This document shows, piece by piece, positions 61,801-64,000 of a DNA stretch of 64,000 nucleotides (position 1 is the stretch's first letter; every line of letters begins with the position of its first letter). Made by a program: the position numbers and the translations under genes. Where the stretch lies: NCBI RefSeq assembly GCF_001457435.1, contig NZ_LN881717.1:319896-383895 (forward strand). Direction: 5' to 3'. Below the pieces are notes generated by a model. The model saw only the letters and a list, made by a program, of their open reading frames with translations, was not told where the DNA came from and made no database searches. The DNA is from Actinobaculum massiliense (GTDB taxonomy: Bacteria > Actinomycetota > Actinomycetes > Actinomycetales > Actinomycetaceae).

Positions 61801-64000
61801 GGGCGGAAGGAACCGCCACCGGGGCACGTCCGCCCGGCGCGGTAATACCCGAGTGCAGTTCGCCAATCTCGGGAGAAACCGCGAAGGTGAGACTGGCAAC
61901 GCCGTCGACCATCCGCGGCTGCTCGATAATCGGCGTGCCGCCAATCGTGGTAGTACCCACGCCGGACATTCCGGCGAGCACCGCGCGCATTGAATCAGCC
62001 AGGCGTGCGTCGTCGACCACCGGCAGGCCGCCGGTGTGTACGTCCTCCGGCAAAACCAGCGGCACGCGCATTTCGGTCACCGCGTGCTGAGTGGCGCCGG
62101 TCCCCTGCCAGGCGGTGTCGAGCGGAACGTAAAGCTCCAGGCCGGATTCGGTTTCGCGAATCTCGGTTTCGGCGATCAGCGCGGCCGGGTTGGCGGCCAG
62201 GTGGCCGTGCCAGAGAATAAACGGCGCATTGCGCAAGAACGCATCGCGATCCGCGGCGTTGCGGGAAAAGGCCTCGACGGCAGGCGTACCCTGCGCGGCC
62301 ACATCCTCCACCGCGGCATTTTCGTAGCGGCCCAGAATATCGGCTACCGGCTCATCCACCGAGGTGATCGCGCAGGTGGAAACCGGCCCGGGAATAATGC
62401 GTACCTGATCGGCGGTGTAGCGCGGATCTTGGGACTGCCACAGCGAATCGCGGCCCCAGTTGCGAAGCACCGACTCGTCAATGATGGAAACGAACGGTAC
62501 CGGCTTCGGGTACTTATCGCACAGGTGATGGAACCAGGCCGCGTCTTGCGGGCAGACCTTTTCCTCATCCGCCAGCGGATAAGACTCGCGCAAGCGCTGC
62601 AGACATCCGTGCGGGTCATCTGCCGCATCCTCTTCGCTGAAGATCGTGGGGATTTCTCCCGCGTCGGTATCGGAGAGACGCGCTTCGGCCCGCTGCAGCA
62701 TTTCGAAGTAGCGAATCGCCACCGAATCGTCCACCCACGGGTAGGAAAGCTCGAGGTAGCGGTCCAGCTGCTGGGCGTAGGTCATCTTGTCGACGTCGCC
62801 GAAGTACGGCTTGGCGGTGCGGTTAATAGCTTCGATAATTTCATCGCGGCGGCGCTGGATTTCCTCCGGCTTGCCGTCCAGCTCCAGGAGCAGGCGCGCG
62901 GCGCGGGCCGCGGAATTTTCCACGTTGTACATATCAGCGTGCAGGGAGGACTGCGAGGAGGTAATTCCTCCGCGCACCTCACCGGCAGCCACCCAACCGC
63001 CGTTTTCTTCGGCGGCAACGCCGGAAATATGCACCAGCAGTTGTTTAACGTCGGGGTTGGTTTTGGCCTCCTTTGCCGTCATGGCAGCGGTTCCAATAAA
63101 GATTCCGTCCACCGGCATGGCGGGAAGGCCGTAGCTTCGCGACCATTCGCCCGTCAGGTACTTTGCCGCCCGATCCGGGGTTCCCAGGCCGCCGCCCACG
63201 GTAATAACCAGGCCCGCTTCGCGCATATCCGCGTAGGTGCTCAAAAGCAGATCATCGAGGTTCTCCCACGAGTGGTGCCCGCCGGCGTGGCCGTCTTCCA
63301 CCTGCACGATCAGCGGCGCACCTTCGGCATGGTGCGCAATATCGACAACCTGCTTAATCTGGGCCACCGTGCCCGGTTTGAAAGCAACGTAGGCGAAGCC
63401 CTCCCCGCGCAAGCGGTTAATCAACTCCAGGGCTTCGTCCCGCTCGGGGATACCGGCGGAAATCGTCACGCCGTCCAGCGGCGCCCCGCCCTGACGCTGG
63501 CGGGATACCAACCGGCGCCCACCAAACTGGAGATCCCACAGGTAGCGATCCAGGAACATGGCATTGAACTGGGCGGTGCGGCCCGGAGCCAGCTGGCGGC
63601 GCAGGCCGCGCAGATTCTCGGTGAGCACGGCCTCGGAGGTTTGCCCGCCCCCGCCGAGTTCGGTCCAGTAGCCGGCATTGGCCGCCGCGGCCACAATTTC
63701 CGGATCTACGGTGGTGGGCGTCATGCCGCCGAGCATTACCGGCGAACGGCCGGTCAGGCGCGAGAACGCGGTATCCAGATAGGTTTTGCCGTCAATTTTG
63801 CGTAGCTTGGGTGCAAAACTCGACCAGTCGTGGGTCGGATATTCGCGCGCCGAGCCCGCCACCAAATCGTCGCGGGCGGAGGCGGTACCGGCCTCCACGT
63901 AGACGGCCCCGCTTCCGGCAAGATTCGCGCGGGTAATCGCCTTCAAGGCCACTCCCGGACCGAGGTCCACCACGTAGTGCGCCTCGCTCTGGTTGCTCCC
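55817..64000 (-). CDS. fas: type I fatty acid synthase, 5' end outside window
   Basis: Multifunctional cytosolic synthase making long-chain acyl-CoA. The frame is open through base 64000, so the N-terminal acetyltransferase domain is missing here. Domains in order, numbered from the GTG at 63973: enoyl reductase (about 1-500, SPVMLGGMTPTTVDPEIVAA and GGGLGTPDRAAKYL), MaoC-like dehydratase (FNPIHVSTRAAQ near 876, LVHGMW), malonyl/palmitoyl transferase (FAGHSLGEYNAL near 1079), an Ala/Glu/Gly repeat linker (about 1390-1440), ACP (TLTNGVSSKRNQILMDM near 1490), ketoreductase (IAVVTGMAPGSIAG near 1783) and ketosynthase (Cys in GACATAAVS near 2379, His in SLTGHSKGG near 2577). acpS follows. Confidence 0.95.
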   Translation of the reverse strand, partial: GSNQSEAHYVVDLGPGVALKAITRANLAGSGAVYVEAGTASARDDLVAGSAREYPTHDWSSFAPKLRKIDGKTYLDTAFSRLTGRSPVMLGGMTPTTVDPEIVAAAANAGYWTELGGGGQTSEAVLTENLRGLRRQLAPGRTAQFNAMFLDRYLWDLQFGGRRLVSRQRQGGAPLDGVTISAGIPERDEALELINRLRGEGFAYVAFKPGTVAQIKQVVDIAHHAEGAPLIVQVEDGHAGGHHSWENLDDLLLSTYADMREAGLVITVGGGLGTPDRAAKYLTGEWSRSYGLPAMPVDGIFIGTAAMTAKEAKTNPDVKQLLVHISGVAAEENGGWVAAGEVRGGITSSQSSLHADMYNVENSAARAARLLLELDGKPEEIQRRRDEIIEAINRTAKPYFGDVDKMTYAQQLDRYLELSYPWVDDSVAIRYFEMLQRAEARLSDTDAGEIPTIFSEEDAADDPHGCLQRLRESYPLADEEKVCPQDAAWFHHLCDKYPKPVPFVSIIDESVLRNWGRDSLWQSQDPRYTADQVRIIPGPVSTCAITSVDEPVADILGRYENAAVEDVAAQGTPAVEAFSRNAADRDAFLRNAPFILWHGHLAANPAALIAETEIRETESGLELYVPLDTAWQGTGATQHAVTEMRVPLVLPEDVHTGGLPVVDDARLADSMRAVLAGMSGVGTTTIGGTPIIEQPRMVDGVASLTFAVSPEIGELHSGITAPGGRAPVAVPSALLGSCWPTIYSAMGSGEAEGYPIIEGLLSGVHLDHSEKINAPIDEILQMGELTAHSWVESVEESSAGRVLTIRTKVTAEDHNAGSGGVVLEFQERFAMRGRATTTALPVDPAPRGGNEAEVIDTPRSVLRKVTLSAPSDMTAFAIVSGDFNPIHVSTRAAQVAGMDEPLVHGMWLCAAAQHAVADPEPGKPALHITGWTYRMFGMVSLNDRVEITVERTGRLAGGDLALEVTCRDGEEVVAQATATVAAPLTAYVYPGQGIQAKGMALEERADSPAARDVWQRADQHTRAKLGFSILALVRDNPTELVVGGETFRHPEGVLNLTQFTQVALATVAMAQTARLREQGALISGAYFAGHSLGEYNALSAYSAVFSLEDVLEIVYQRGTTMHHLVPRDAEGRSNYRMGALRPNQFGVTDANVREYVESVARESGEFLEIANYNLAGQQYAIAGTVAGLAALEADAGRRAKEAGGKRPFMLVPGIDVPFHTSRLREGVPEFRQTLANTIPEDINLRVLQNRYVPNLVARPFEVSVEFCDAILDVVPSEAVREIRAQLERDPDADRLPIARDLLIELLAWQFASPVRWIETQELLISLGVEEIVEVGLATAPTLANMAAKTLALPAHANDEVTVLNVQRDSKRVLREDVSRVEEVTDDVAAPAGPAAGEAAVAGQAESAGEADSAGEAESAGQADSAGAAQGAGEPAADANGTAAPARASVPATAPAGAPAGKAADLPFSASDALRALLAYETKIAPEQMGSADSVETLTNGVSSKRNQILMDMTAEFDLASMDGAAEAQVSDLAIQVDQAAHSYRAFGPVLGEAVTDRLRSLTGAAGAKPAHIAERVSGTWQLGEGWVSHVQVELLLGTREGKSTRGGELATLGSTGATSAGALDALIDAAVSAVAQARGIAVAIPSETSGGATVDSAALDAFAEELTGALAENARDLLSRLGHAASPVENLAPDNSLREAMEAELGSGWEKFVTPAFDPNKAVLLDDRWATAREDVAKIAFGKIIIGCFTATGAEVARQASWQAARNPELRARFEEIAREATRQDAGIYSGKIAVVTGMAPGSIAGAMVAGLLAGGATVVATASHISPARLLFAKNLYRENARGDAALWLVPANLASFRDIDALIEWIGSEQKETVGATTKLIKPALLPDLLVPFAAGKVSGYASDAGPEAENQARILLWGVERLLGGLAAIGEDSAVGHRMHVILPGSPNRGLFGGDGAYGEVKAALDAIANKWRVEPWGQRTTIAHAKIGWVAGTGLMGGNDPLVAAAQAKGVHVWNTAEAAQELLTLYTPQALAEAANRPLEHDMTGGLEDIDLAALRGEVTVEESPGHAAQGKTIKALPLARAPRQARATTADFAGTVRPEETIVVVGIGEIGPWGSSRTRWEAEVGVQPDGSFELTPAGVLELAWMMDLLTWHDTPNPGWYDASGNLVEEADIYDRYRDEVVARSGIRAFVDDGPLEDIGTVDLAPVYLEKDVTFSAKDHAEALDHLNADPEFTRIYEENGEWRVIRLAGARTYMPRRTTLSRRVGGQFPTDFDPANWGIPQPMIEGADRLAVYNLMTAVDAFVSAGFSPAELLEYVHPVEVTSTQGTGFGGMTSMRRLFVDRFTNGQIPSDILQEVLPNVVAAHTMQSYVGGYGSMIHPVGACATAAVSVEEGVDKIRTNKAQFVVAGGIDDVQVESLIGFANMNATADSNAMADKGINPRFFSRPGDRRRGGFVEGQGGGTVLLARGDLAMQMGLPVLAVVGYVRSFADGIQTSIPAPGLGALAAGQGGTNSQLVKDLAALGVTPDDISVLSKHDTSTNANDPNEAELHHRLFKAIGRQEGNPLYVVSQKSLTGHSKGGAALFQMAGLSEIFSSGTVPANRALDCQDPVMEKDEFLVWLRDPLQVGTVKASILTSLGFGHVSALMVLVHPAAFQAAIERAHGGEAAREWLEQADIRLAEGARHLQAGMIGHAPLYVETPVRYSEHDDEAAMLLDPAARVN
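59731..59802. repeat. 18-bp tandem repeats in the FAS pre-ACP linker
   Basis: Four 18-bp units at 59731, 59749, 59767 and 59785 (tatcagcttcgccngcgc-type) encode alternating AESAGE/ADSAGE/AGQ hexapeptides on the minus strand. They form a flexible Ala/Gly/Glu linker between the transferase and ACP domains. Confidence 0.85.

Noticed and set aside
62036-63805. 589-residue plus-strand frame near the right end
   Set aside because: Antisense to the FAS enoyl-reductase and dehydratase domains; its translation is rich in Arg/Gly/His with no domain signature.
1-64000. CRISPR array, tRNA, rRNA or prophage
   Set aside because: No regularly spaced short repeats with unique spacers, no cloverleaf-like sequence apart from tmRNA, and no phage structural or integrase genes were recognised.

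Overview
The window looks like chromosome of a high-GC Gram-positive bacterium, most likely family Actinomycetaceae (Trueperella/Arcanobacterium-like). This placement is inferred from several things: a multidomain type I fatty acid synthase with acpS beside it, the order prfB-ftsE-ftsX-M23 peptidase-smpB-ssrA, an adnAB pair, actinobacterial DUF3107 and DUF3117 proteins, and an LAHSG-type cell-wall sorting signal. The order methyltransferase, mrp, DUF1003 and soluble MgtE-like protein recalls the Mycobacterium tuberculosis Rv1220c-Rv1234 neighbourhood (from memory, not searched).

Region 1-5970 is accessory. It is visibly less GC-rich than the rest and holds a decayed IS1249-like (IS256 family) transposase, a large repeat-containing surface protein broken by a one-base insertion inside a 234-bp tandem repeat, an orphan 7-TM protein and two unknown small genes. 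It ends at the 3' end of ssrA (tmRNA), a classic integration site, so it is probably one end of an integrated island.

From 5971 to 17273 all genes are on the minus strand. Read in transcription order they are a tad/Flp pilus cluster (tadA, tadB, tadC, a pilin-like protein and three TadE/TadG-like proteins), then prfB, ftsE, ftsX, an M23 peptidase, a membrane protein, smpB and ssrA. This links pilus secretion, translation termination and ribosome rescue, and FtsEX-controlled septal wall hydrolysis.

From 17458 to 31929 there is a degenerate aminoglycoside-phosphotransferase-fold protein, the convergent adnA-adnB double-strand-break resection genes, a DUF3107 protein, a DEAD-box RNA helicase, MarC and PHP-domain proteins, and a probably leaderless aminopeptidase P. 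From 32010 to 43092 there is a soluble MgtE/CBS protein overlapping a DUF1003 membrane protein, an acyltransferase-SGNH fusion, Mrp, an O-methyltransferase, DUF3117, a LOG-family protein, manC, a BrkB/YihY protein and exonuclease III.

From 43421 to 54898 there are two tandem secreted SGNH hydrolases, the glyA-folD one-carbon operon, and a LacI regulator divergent from a sugar ABC operon (lipoprotein and two permeases, no ATPase) ending in an amylo-alpha-1,6-glucosidase-like enzyme. From 55004 to the window end are acpS and the type I FAS, whose 5' end lies outside the window.

I found no CRISPR array, tRNA, rRNA, prophage or recognised defence system. The observations most worth following are the frameshifted repeat adhesin, the ssrA-adjacent island, an AdnA apparently lacking its Fe-S cysteines, the kinase-fold protein without its metal-binding residues, and the repeated in-frame tandem duplications in low-complexity linkers of unrelated genes.
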